From: Solirubrobacteraceae bacterium
Lineage (GTDB): Bacteria; Actinomycetota; Thermoleophilia; Solirubrobacterales; Solirubrobacteraceae
Direction of reading: 5' to 3'
Assembly: GCA_024710825.1 (NCBI GenBank)
Contig: JANJUA010000365.1
Span: 1-22,823, forward strand
DNA: 22,823 nt
The notes below the pieces were generated by a model. The model did not search any database. It saw only the letters and a program-made list of their open reading frames with translations, and was not told where the DNA came from. Both the position numbers and the translations under genes were made by a program. This document shows positions 15,572 through 22,728 of the stretch, piece by piece (the stretch's first letter is position 1; each line of letters begins with the position of its first letter).

Positions 15572-15590
15572 CCGCCGGGGGGCCCGGCGG
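15572..15590. promoter_or_regulatory. GC hairpin between M20 copy B and the binding-protein gene
   Basis: Perfect 8-bp stem CCGCCGGG/CCCGGCGG with a 3-nt loop, 29 bp upstream of the binding-protein start. It could be an mRNA-stabilising or partial terminator structure. The nearby string TCACAGCGCG on - (15600-15609) resembles the TCACAGTGCG motif of the M20/pucR leaders with one change. Confidence 0.4.
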
Positions 15591-15624
15591 CCAGATCGAC
15601 GCGCTGTGAGAAGCGCGATGTCGC

Positions 15625-16818
15625 CTACGCCGCGAGGACCCCTCTCAGGGCCGTCAGGGCGAGAATGCGGGCGCCGCCGACGGCCACGTCGGTCGCGCCG
15701 GGGCCTATGGCGGCCGCAGCAAAGTCGGGGGTGTGCAGGCCGGTGCCGCGCGGCGCCAGCTGGACGCCGATCTCCAGCGCGCGGGTGGTCTGGCTGACGT
15801 TGCCGAAGTCGGTCGATCCGACAGAGATCGACCCGCCGTCCGGCTCCACTGTGTAGCCGCAGGCGTCCATCACCTCACGGGCCACGGCGACCAGTTCGCG
15901 ATCCGGGCGCATCTCGGCGTAGAGGGGGGCGAACTCGCGCACCGTAAACTCGCAGCCGGCGGTCGTAGCGACGTCCCGGGCGGCGGTGACTACGCGGTCG
16001 CGTAGTGCGTCGACCTCGGGGACGGTCGGGGCACGCAGGCGGTAGCGGATGCGCGCCCAGGAGGGGATCATGTTGGCGCTCTCGCCGCCCTCGGGGATGA
16101 TCGCGTTCATGTAGTGGTCGGGGGGCAGCTGGTCGCCGAGGCGCTGGATCGCCACGAACGCGTCGACCGCGGCCTCCAGGGCGTTGATGCCGGCACCCGG
16201 GTCGGCGACGGCGTGGGCCGGCCGACCGCGGAACTGGAGGTCGACGCCGCGCGCCGCGAGGTTGCCGCGGGTGACCACCATGTCGCGGTCGTAGGGGTGG
16301 GCCATCAGCGCCGCGTCGACGCCGTCGAAGACGCCGGCTGCAAGCAGGCGGACCTTGCCGCCCGCGCCGTCGACGGCACTCTCCTCCGCGGGACAGCCGA
16401 TCAGCTCGACCGCCCCACGCGGAAGGACGCGAGCGAGCGCTAGGAATGCGCCAACGGCGACGGTCGCGATCACGTTGTGCCCGCAGGCGTGCCCGAAGCC
16501 CGGCAGCGCGTCGTACTCCGCCAGGAACGCCACACACGGTCCCGCGGTCCCGCTGTCGACGCGCGCGCGAAAGGCGGTGTCCATCCCGGCCAGGCCGACC
16601 TCGGCCTTGTGCCCGTAGGCGGCCAGCAGGCCGACCAGCTCGGCCACCGCGTGGTGCTCCTGGTACCCAAGCTCGGGGCGCTCGCCGATCGAGCGCAGCA
16701 CGCCGTCAAGCTGCGGCCGCAGGCCGTCGAGCTCGCGGTCGATGCCGGTCCGCCCGTCGGCGACCCCCACGCCGGACGGCGTCGTCTCGCACGCGTCCTG
16801 CTCTTGGATCCCGGTCAC
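15625..16818 (-). CDS. M20-family amidohydrolase, copy B
   Basis: 397 aa from GTG 16818; no clear Shine-Dalgarno precedes it. It is a close paralogue of copy A along its whole length: identical runs such as LGYQEHHAVAELV, AEVGLAGMDTAFRAR, CGHNVIATVA and QLAPRGTGLH. Zinc-site motifs are EYDALPGFGHACGHN (Cys112, His114), CPAEES, MAHPYDRD and TGLHTPDF. The differences cluster in the N-terminal 30 residues and in scattered surface positions, so both are probably active with related substrates. It stands between the imidazolonepropionase-like gene (107 bp upstream) and the ABC importer operon, and has the same leader element as copy A. Confidence 0.88.
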   Translation of the reverse strand: MTGIQEQDACETTPSGVGVADGRTGIDRELDGLRPQLDGVLRSIGERPELGYQEHHAVAELVGLLAAYGHKAEVGLAGMDTAFRARVDSGTAGPCVAFLAEYDALPGFGHACGHNVIATVAVGAFLALARVLPRGAVELIGCPAEESAVDGAGGKVRLLAAGVFDGVDAALMAHPYDRDMVVTRGNLAARGVDLQFRGRPAHAVADPGAGINALEAAVDAFVAIQRLGDQLPPDHYMNAIIPEGGESANMIPSWARIRYRLRAPTVPEVDALRDRVVTAARDVATTAGCEFTVREFAPLYAEMRPDRELVAVAREVMDACGYTVEPDGGSISVGSTDFGNVSQTTRALEIGVQLAPRGTGLHTPDFAAAAIGPGATDVAVGGARILALTALRGVLAA

Positions 16819-16865
16819 GCGGAGCAGGATCGAGCAGTGCCCGCAAAAGTGGGAGAGGGGACGAT

Positions 16866-16904
16866 CACAGTCTCGCCCCCGCCGAAATGGAACTTCTCAC
16901 TGGC
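16866..16904 (-). promoter_or_regulatory. Conserved leader element of M20 copy B
   Basis: Read on -, CAGTGAGAAGTTCCATTTC, then GGCGGGGGCG and GACTGTGA, aligned base for base with the copy A leader apart from a few changes and one extra base. The paired motifs (CACAGTC at 16866-16872 and CACTGGC at 16898-16904 on +) are less symmetrical than in copy A. Confidence 0.5.
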
Positions 16905-16924
16905 CCCGGCCGGGGCGAACGTGC

Positions 16925-18205
16925 TCAGGTGGGTCGGCTGGCGGCGGCCCCGAGCACCGGACGACCGTTGATCACGACCTCGTCGAGCAGCGGCCGGCCG
17001 ATCCCCAGGCAGACGGCGTCGGGGTGCGGCGCGTCGAGCAACAGCAGGTCGCCGCGCTTGCCAACGTCGAGCGAGCCGCGGTCGTGGTTGCGGCCCAGTG
17101 TGTATGCCGCGTTGAGCGTGGCGCCGACGATCGCCTCTCCGGGCAACATGCCGTACCAAGGAGCGGCGAACGCCACGGTGTGCAGCAGCGACGTGGCGTG
17201 GATCGATGAGGAGAAGTCGGTGGCGATCGCGACTGGCACACCGCTATTCACGAACGCGCGCGCCTGCGCGCGGCGATCGCAGAGGTAGGTCAGCTCCGCA
17301 ACCGGCAAGAGCACGGCAATCGTGTCGGCGGCGCCGACCTCGCGGATCGCAGACGCCGGTGTGTAGGTCAGGTGGTCGGCGCAGACGGCTCCGCCCGCGA
17401 CCGCGGTCTGCCACCCCTCGGACGGCGACCATGCGTCAGCGTGGACCCGGGTGGCAATTCCCAGTTCGCGCGAGCGGTCGAGCATCCGTGCCACCTGGGC
17501 GGGCGTGAACAGGCCTTCCTCGCAGGTCACGTCGTGGTACTCCGCCATTCGCCCGGCGACGACCGCCGGCAGCATCTCATCGAGGACCATGTCCGTGTAG
17601 CGGTCTCCGTCGGAGACGTCGGGCGGCACGACGTGTGCCCCGAGGAACGAGATCACGAGGTCGATCGGAGTGATCGCCCGCGACGCCTCCAGCAACCGCA
17701 GGGCGTGCAGCTCGTGTTCGACGGTCAGACCGTAGCCCGACTTGACCTCGAGTGTGGTCACTCCGCCGCGGAGGATGTCGTCATAGGCGCGCGCGGCGCT
17801 GGCCAGCAGCACGTCGTCCGATGCGTTTCGCGTCGCCTCGACGCTCTTCCAGATGCCCCCGCCGGAGGCCGCGACTTCCTGGAGCGTGGCTCCGGCGAGG
17901 CGCGCGGCGTACTCGTTGCAGCGCTCGCCCGCGAAGAGTGGGTGGCTGTGGCACTCGACGAGTCCGGGCATCACGGTGCGACCGGTGGCGTCGATGCTCC
18001 GCACCCCGTCGTCGCCGAACCGCGCGAGGACATCCGCGGTGGGCCCGACCGCCGCGATCACGCCGTCGCGGATCGCGACCGCGCCATCGGCGAGCAGGTC
18101 CATCTCGCCCTGCTCGGCGCCGCGCCGCGGTTCGCCGCGGTCGAGCACGCGCACCAGCTGCGCGGCGTGGATGACGTTGAGATCGGAGGCGCTTCGGTCG
18201 GGCAT
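16925..18205 (-). CDS. hutI: Imidazolonepropionase-like amidohydrolase (HutI family)
   Basis: 426 aa from ATG 18205. It is an amidohydrolase-fold metal enzyme: CHSHPLFAGER (His86, His88), KSGYGLTVEHEL, LGAHVVPPD (His191), HADAW (His255), CADHLTYT (His278) and ATDF (Asp330). These, with overall pattern and length, match HutI, which opens the ring of 4-imidazolone-5-propionate to N-formimino-glutamate. The metal-site Asp is followed by SSS, whereas imidazolonepropionases normally carry Asn-Pro-Gly after TDx. No urocanase, histidase or formiminoglutamase gene is nearby. The true substrate may be a related cyclic amide, such as imidazolone-acetate or a hydantoin-like ring. It is transcribed divergently from the aspartase-type gene. 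Confidence 0.8.
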   Translation of the reverse strand: MPDRSASDLNVIHAAQLVRVLDRGEPRRGAEQGEMDLLADGAVAIRDGVIAAVGPTADVLARFGDDGVRSIDATGRTVMPGLVECHSHPLFAGERCNEYAARLAGATLQEVAASGGGIWKSVEATRNASDDVLLASAARAYDDILRGGVTTLEVKSGYGLTVEHELHALRLLEASRAITPIDLVISFLGAHVVPPDVSDGDRYTDMVLDEMLPAVVAGRMAEYHDVTCEEGLFTPAQVARMLDRSRELGIATRVHADAWSPSEGWQTAVAGGAVCADHLTYTPASAIREVGAADTIAVLLPVAELTYLCDRRAQARAFVNSGVPVAIATDFSSSIHATSLLHTVAFAAPWYGMLPGEAIVGATLNAAYTLGRNHDRGSLDVGKRGDLLLLDAPHPDAVCLGIGRPLLDEVVINGRPVLGAAASRPT

Positions 18206-18269
18206 CGCGCGTCCACGTTATCCGGCGAATCGCGGCTTTTGGGCCGTCTTCGGCTGGTTTCGCGACTTC

Positions 18270-18283
18270 TGTGGGAACCCACA
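18270..18283. promoter_or_regulatory. Palindrome TGTGGG-AA-CCCACA in the hutI/aspA divergent region
   Basis: Two perfect 6-bp arms with a 2-bp spacer, in the 145-bp region between the divergent starts. It is a candidate operator for either gene or both. No convincing -10/-35 boxes are visible. Confidence 0.4.
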
Positions 18284-18333
18284 TCAACGGCCTTGCGCGC
18301 GGGGAAGATCCCCTCTTGTGGGCGCGGTCACCG

Positions 18334-18343
18334 CCATCGATGG
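18334..18343. promoter_or_regulatory. Palindrome CCATCGATGG just upstream of the aspartase-type gene
   Basis: Perfect 10-bp palindrome, extended by CC/GG after one mismatched pair, 7 bp before the ATG at 18351. Its position overlaps the expected ribosome-binding region, so it could be an operator or a leader structure, or be fortuitous. Confidence 0.3.
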
Positions 18344-18350
18344 TGGCACG

Positions 18351-19766
18351 ATGCCGCCCACACGCCGCGAACACGACCTGCTCGGGGAGCGCGATGTCCC
18401 GGCCGACGCGCTGTGGGGCATTCACAGCCTTCGCGCCCAAGAGAACTTCGCCCTTAGCGGTGTCAGCGTCAGCGATCACCCACGGCTCGTCATCGGCCTG
18501 GCGGCCGTGAAGGAGGCGGCGGCGTTGGCCAACCACACACTCGGGCTCCTGGACGGCGAGCGGACCGAGGCGATCCTTGCTGCGTGCGAGGAAATCCGCC
18601 GCGGCCGGTTACACGACCAGTTCGTGGTCGACGTCGTCCAGGGTGGCGCCGGAACCTCGACGAACATGAACGCCAACGAGGTGATCGCGAACCGCGCCCT
18701 CGAACGGCTGGGGCGTCCGCGCGGCGCCTACGAGCACCTCCACCCCAACGAGCACGTCAACCTCTCGCAGTCCACTAACGACGTGTATCCGACCGCCGTG
18801 CGGCTGGCGACGATCGAAGGTCTGGCAAGTCTGCGGAGCGCACTGCTGCGGCTCGCCGCGGGCCTGCGCGAGCGTGGTGACGAGCACCACGACGCCGTCC
18901 GGCTGGGCCGCACACAGCTGCAGGACGCGGTGCCAACGACGTTCGGCCGCACGTTCGTCGCTCACGCCCACCTGATCGAGGACGCGGCGGCCGAGCTCGA
19001 GCGCAGCGCCTCCCCGCTCCACACGGTGAACCTCGGGGGGACGGCGATCGGTACCGGAATTGCCGCGCCGGCGCCGTTCGGCGATCTCGCTTGCGAGCAG
19101 CTGGCTCGGATCGTCGGGCGTCCGGTGCGACCGGCGGTCGACCGGGTCGCCGCCACCCAGGACACCGGCGGGCTGGTTCAGGCTTCGGCTGCGACCCGTC
19201 GCGTAGCGGTCGTGCTATCGCGGTTGGCCAACGATCTGCGACTCCTCGGATCGGGTCCAGCCGGGGGTCTCGGCGAGTTGCGGCTGCCCGCGGTCCAGGC
19301 CGGGTCCTCGTTGATGCCTGGGAAGGTCAATCCGGTGATCCCTGAGCTCGTCAACCAGGTAGCGTTCGAGGCGATCGGTCGCGACCTGACGGTGACGCTC
19401 GCCGCCGAGGCCGGGCAGCTGGAACTCAACGCGTTCGGTCCGACAATCTTCCGGGCGGTGGACCAGAATCTGAGTCAGCTCGCTTCAGCGTGCGACCGGC
19501 TGAATACGCGCTGCGTCGCCGGTATGGTACCTGTGGTGACGCGGGCGCGGGAGGCCGTGGAGCGCTCCCCGGTCGCGCTGGTCACGGCGCTCGCGCCGCG
19601 GATCGGTTATGCGGCCGCGACGTCGATCGCCAAGAAGGCGGCGACAACCGGACAGTCGATTGCCGAGCTGGTAGCCGCCGACGGCCTGCTCGAAGCGGCG
19701 GAGTGGGATGCGGTGGTCGCCGACGCGGGAGGCATTTCGTTGGCGCCGGCGGAGGGCGCTAGCTGA
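18351..19766 (+). CDS. aspA: Aspartate ammonia-lyase (aspartase/class II fumarase superfamily)
   Basis: 471 aa from ATG 18351; longer readings extend back across the divergent hutI-like gene and are rejected. It follows aspartase end to end: EHDLLGERDVPADALWGIHS, GGAGTSTNMNANEVIANRAL, HPNEHVNLSQSTNDVYPT, GRTQLQDAVPTTFG, and the superfamily catalytic loop GSSLMPGKVNPVIPE (318 on) with its Ser. Length equals that of typical aspartases (about 470). The expected reaction is L-aspartate to fumarate and ammonia, in the cytoplasm, feeding the TCA cycle and nitrogen supply. The neighbouring catabolic genes suggest it handles aspartate (or an aspartate-like product) released by them. Superfamily members also act on fumarate, N-substituted aspartates or ergothioneine, but motif agreement favours aspartase. 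Confidence 0.88.
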   Translation: MPPTRREHDLLGERDVPADALWGIHSLRAQENFALSGVSVSDHPRLVIGLAAVKEAAALANHTLGLLDGERTEAILAACEEIRRGRLHDQFVVDVVQGGAGTSTNMNANEVIANRALERLGRPRGAYEHLHPNEHVNLSQSTNDVYPTAVRLATIEGLASLRSALLRLAAGLRERGDEHHDAVRLGRTQLQDAVPTTFGRTFVAHAHLIEDAAAELERSASPLHTVNLGGTAIGTGIAAPAPFGDLACEQLARIVGRPVRPAVDRVAATQDTGGLVQASAATRRVAVVLSRLANDLRLLGSGPAGGLGELRLPAVQAGSSLMPGKVNPVIPELVNQVAFEAIGRDLTVTLAAEAGQLELNAFGPTIFRAVDQNLSQLASACDRLNTRCVAGMVPVVTRAREAVERSPVALVTALAPRIGYAAATSIAKKAATTGQSIAELVAADGLLEAAEWDAVVADAGGISLAPAEGAS

Positions 19767-19876
19767 GCGGCGCGCGGCGAGGCCCACGGGCCGAGCCGGC
19801 ACGCCGTCGCGGCAGGGTACGACGGTGGGAGTCCGGATGCCGGCACGGCTCCATCGGATGGAGGCCTGCTTCGGCG

Positions 19877-19892
19877 GGGGCTCCGCAGCCCC
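19877..19892 (+). terminator. Weak hairpin candidate downstream of the aspartase gene
   Basis: GGGGCT/AGCCCC 6-bp stem with a 4-nt loop, followed by TCTAT, 110 bp past the stop. It is the only compact hairpin I noted in 19767-20014, a 248-bp stretch where I see no gene. Confidence 0.35.
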
Positions 19893-20014
19893 TCTATCGA
19901 GATCGAGGGTGCCTAGGCGGCACGTCGTGCGACGCCGCGCCAGCGCTGCCGTGAGTCCGTCGCTCGGCCGAGCCCAGCCGGGCGCTCGCGGGAAGCGATG
20001 GACCGCCTGCGCTC

Positions 20015-20408
20015 TCACTCGCCGAGGCCGCGGAGCGTCGCCTCGATCTCGGACGCGAGCAGGTAGAGGCGGGCCTCGGTGGGATCGTCCGGATGGAAGG
20101 GGTGGAAGCCGAGGCGCTCCCACCACCAGCGCGCGTGAGGGCTGAGTGCGCTGACGACGACGGCGCGACAGGCCGTTTTCGTGTTCAGCTGGATCGCGAT
20201 CGCCAGGACGTAGGCGACGAGCGCGCCTCGCGTACGCGACGACCCTGTCGTCCGGCGTGGCGATCACCCAGGTGGCGGCGGTGTCGCGGCGGCGGTTCTA
20301 GCCCGCGTAGCGCCGTAGCCGGGCGTCGAGCGCGGGCTCGCCGGAGTCGAAGCGACCGCGATCGCGCCGAGTCTGGTCGAGCAGCTCGAGGTGCCGGGGG
20401 TCAGTCAA
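20015..20408 (-). pseudogene. GNAT acetyltransferase remnant
   Basis: From about TTG 20408 the frame reads LTDPRHLELLDQTRRDRG, then GRFDSGEPALDARLRRYAG, like the start of GNAT-type acetyltransferases, including those of toxin-antitoxin pairs. A TAG at 20298-20300 stands where a Gln codon would fit (next residues NRRRDTAATWVIATPDDRVVAYA). A frameshift and probable deletion near 20230 then lead to RAVVVSALSPHARWWWERLG and FHPFHPDDPTEARLYLLASE, the GNAT C-terminus, ending at TGA 20015-20017. The acetyl-CoA-binding loop (R/QxxGxG/A) is gone. So the gene has at least one nonsense, one frameshift and one deletion. No antitoxin gene is seen beside it. Confidence 0.65.
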
Positions 20409-20998
20409 CCCAGCGGAATTGCCATGAGCGATCGAGCGCTGCGGCAAGCCGCTGCAGGCGTTGTTCCTTGGCGATCGTCTCGGCCGGGTCGTCGACGTAC
20501 AACTCGATGCGGTCCTCTCCCACCGCCTCCTTGAGCGCCTCCGGGCTGCCCGTCGCCACCAGCTCGCCATGGCCGACGATCGCGATCCGCTCGCAGCTCT
20601 CGGCCTCCTCCATGTTGTGGGTGGCGAGGAACGTCGTGATCCGCTCGCGGACGCGCAGCTCGGCGATGTAGCTCCAGATGCGGCTGGGTGTCTGGGGGTT
20701 GAGGCCGAGCGTCGGCTCGCCGCGAAACAGCACCTGCGGCGAGTGCATCAGCCCGCGCGACGTCGAAGCCGGCGACGCTCGCGCCGCCCGCGCTCGGACC
20801 CAGCAGCGTGTAGAAGATCGAGATCGTCGTCGTCTTGCCGGCCTCGTTCGGGCCGAGGAAGCCGAGCGCCTCCCCCGGCGCGACGCCGAAGCTCACGCCG
20901 CTCACCGCCTCGAGCCCGTCGAAGCGCTTGGCCAGGTCGCGCACGGCGATCACCGGCCCAGGATGCTCGACGAGCGCCGCCACCGGCTCGTCTCGCAT
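20401..20998 (-). pseudogene. ABC transporter ATPase (DrrA-like) remnant
   Basis: The N-terminal part (VIAVRDLAKRFDGLEAVSGV, Walker A GPNEAGKTT with Glu in place of the usual Gly) runs to GGASVAGFDVARA. A jump in frame and in content then leads to MHSPQVLFRGEPTLGLNPQT, where the Walker B Asp is replaced by Gly, then TFLATHNMEEAESCERIAIV (the H-loop His is present), ending at TGA 20401-20403. The Q-loop and the LSGGQ signature between them are missing, some 60-80 codons compared with normal drug-export ATPases. No permease gene follows. The pattern is of a long-dead gene. The start is ambiguous among GTG 21010 and ATGs at 21004 and 20998. Confidence 0.75.
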
Positions 20999-21199
20999 GC
21001 CCATCGCCACTACATCCTCGGGCTCTCAGGGCGCGGCTGAGCCGGTTGCGAGACGGGCGCCACGTCGGCGCTAGCCGGGCTACTCCGCCAGCCGCCCATG
21101 CGCGCCCGGATGGACGGCCTCGTTGTGGCGCCCAAACACGACGAAGCCGGGACGACTCACGTAGCGTTCCATGCTCCCGACGACAAGGAGGCACCAGCC

Positions 21200-21700
21200 A
21201 TGCCGGGCTCAGCGGGCTCTCGCGACATCCTCTCCGACGACCAGGCCGATGCTCGCGCAAAGATCGTCGAGCTGCTCACGCAGGCCTACTGGATGGAGAT
21301 CGAGACGGTGATGAGCTACATCGCCAACTCGACCAACCCCGACGGGGTGCGCGCGCAGGAGGTCGTCAGGTCGCTCGCCGCCGACGTCGCCGAGGAGCTC
21401 GGCCACGCGCAGCTCTTCGCCAAGCGCATCAAGGAGCTGTACGGCACCGTCCCGGGATCGAAGGCGTTCGCCGCGAGTCAGGACGCGCTGCAGCCGCCGG
21501 CCGACTCGCTGGACATCGAGTACGTGATCCGCGGCGTCATCGACGCCGAGCGCGGCGCGATCCGCCACTACACGCGCCTCATCGCGGCGACCGAGGGCAT
21601 CGACCCGGTCACTCAGGACATGCTGACGACGATCCTCGCCGACGAGCAGAACCACCTGCGCACCTTCGAGGGCTTCCTGCGCGAGTACCAGCAATCCTGA
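21200..21700 (+). CDS. Ferritin-like diiron protein
   Basis: 166 aa from ATG 21200, with a strong AAGGAGG 8 nt upstream; a longer frame from 21098 lacks such a site. It is a four-helix-bundle sequence with the ligand pattern of ferritin-like carboxylate proteins: Glu35 (WMEIETVMSY), Glu66/His69 (AEELGHAQ), Glu117 (DAERGAIRHY) and Glu149/His152 (ADEQNHLR). The two ExxH boxes, one on helix 2 and one on helix 4, define a diiron site as in bacterioferritin and rubrerythrin relatives. It lacks a rubredoxin domain. It probably takes part in iron storage or peroxide detoxification in the cytoplasm. It stands alone, with no operon partner. Confidence 0.85.
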   Translation: MPGSAGSRDILSDDQADARAKIVELLTQAYWMEIETVMSYIANSTNPDGVRAQEVVRSLAADVAEELGHAQLFAKRIKELYGTVPGSKAFAASQDALQPPADSLDIEYVIRGVIDAERGAIRHYTRLIAATEGIDPVTQDMLTTILADEQNHLRTFEGFLREYQQS

Positions 21701-21781
21701 GCGCCGGCGCGCTCCAGCCGCCGTGCGCCGGGGCGCGAAGCTCGTGATGTCGCGCTTGGCCGCCGGGCGTACGATCCGTCG

Positions 21782-21982
21782 ATGGCTGGCGTCACCCATG
21801 GGGAGCCGGCGATCGCCGGCGAGGCCGCGGCAGCGCCCACGGCCGCAAGGTCCGGGGACTCCGCGCGGACCAGCGGGGTCGCGCTGCTGCGGGAGCGGCG
21901 GCACGAGGAGGGGAAGCTCGACCGGACCCTCGCCGAGAGCTTCCCCTGCAGCGACCCGCCGGCTACTTGGGCGGGTCCCTGA
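21782..21982 (+). CDS. Small protein with C-terminal FPxSDPPA motif
   Basis: 66 aa from ATG 21782. The N-terminal 35 residues are Ala/Gly-rich and low in complexity. The C-terminus KLDRTLAESFPCSDPPATW matches a short motif (LDxALxESFPASDPPA) that I recall from many small, uncharacterised bacterial proteins; Cys replaces the usual Ala. No clear Shine-Dalgarno is seen. The function of the motif is unknown to me. It follows the ferritin-like gene by 81 bp in the same direction. Confidence 0.6.
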   Translation: MAGVTHGEPAIAGEAAAAPTAARSGDSARTSGVALLRERRHEEGKLDRTLAESFPCSDPPATWAGP

Positions 21983-22159
21983 TCGGCAGGCGGCTCGGCG
22001 GCAGGCGGCGCGCGCGCGGCCGCACCGCGTCCGTCGCCGACGAGGCGCCGTGCCGGGTCGTCGTGATCCCGCCGACCGCGCGAGAGCTCGGCTCGTGAGC
22101 GCCGCCGGGAGGCGCGCCGCGCCGGCGATCAGCCGCCGGGCGCGGTGTCGCACGCCGCG

Positions 22160-22643
22160 AGCAGCGTAAGGAGGCTGTCGCCGTCATCCGGGGGATGTGG
22201 TCGCAGGAGCGCTCGGTGAAGGTCGAGGGCGAGCACTACCGCGTCATCGGCGCCCATCCCGGGCCGACGCCGGCACACCCGATGGGGATCTGGCTCGGCG
22301 CCTACGGCCCGCGCATGCTGCGCCTCACCGGTCGGCTCGCCGACGGCTGGCTGCCGAGCCTCGGCGGGCGCTACATGCAGCCGCAGGACGCGCCCGCGAT
22401 GCACGCCGCCGTCGACGAGGCCGCGCGCGGCGCGGGCCGACGCCCCGAGGAGACGGTGAGCGCCCTCAACGGAATGGCGCTCACCTCCAGCCCGGCCGGC
22501 TGGGCCGACGAGCTGGCGCGAATCGCCGACGGCTTCGCTTCCCCACGCTGCTCGTCAGCGTGCCCGCCGACAACCCGGTCGACTTCGTTCGCCGCCTGGG
22601 CGAGGAGGTCGCGCCGCGCGTGCGGGAGCTGGTCGGCTACTAG
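22160..22643 (+). pseudogene. Luciferase-like monooxygenase (LLM class) C-terminal remnant
   Basis: The first frame reads EAVAVIRGMWSQERSVKVEG, then PAHPMGIWLGAYGPRMLRLT and LADGWLPSLGGRYMQPQDAP, the second half of F420/FMN-dependent luciferase-like oxidoreductases. Near 22530-22540 it shifts to another frame: RFPTLLVSVPADNPVDFVRR, ending RVRELVGY at TAG 22641-22643. The N-terminal half of the barrel (usually about 150 residues) is absent; the 177 bp between 21983 and 22159 show no match to it. So it is a 5'-truncated and frameshifted gene. Confidence 0.75.
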
Positions 22644-22728
22644 CGGTGCCCGCTGCCGACCGTTCGGCCGTTACGCTCGCCGCAGGTCGAGCGGCTGGGG
22701 CTCGTTCTCCGCATGGAGGTGCTTCGCA

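Noticed and set aside
16815..16924. Possible short peptides in the leaders of the M20 genes (similar stretches SEMFQF and SEKFHFGGGE) hinting at a leader-peptide attenuator
   Set aside because: The frames end differently, the copy A version has no separate start, and nucleotide conservation is not codon-like; a DNA-binding element explains it better.
16925..18205. Ordinary histidine-utilisation operon
   Set aside because: Only the HutI-like gene is present; no histidase, urocanase or formiminoglutamate hydrolase occurs in the 22.8 kb, and the loop after the metal Asp deviates.
18351..19766. Ergothionase (trimethylamine lyase) instead of aspartase, with the HutI-like enzyme as the thio-imidazolone desulfhydrase of ergothioneine degradation
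   Set aside because: Aspartase signature strings match along the whole protein, and no thiourocanate hydratase (urocanase-like) gene is present. Not excluded, but weaker.
19767..20014. Possible gene in the gap after the aspartase gene
   Set aside because: Open frames here are Arg/Gly-rich without motifs or ribosome sites; only a weak hairpin is supportable.
21983..22159. Possible N-terminal half of the luciferase-like protein or another small gene
   Set aside because: No frame gives the expected barrel start; the tandem CGGCAGGCGGC-like strings near 21984-22008 look like simple GC-rich repetition.
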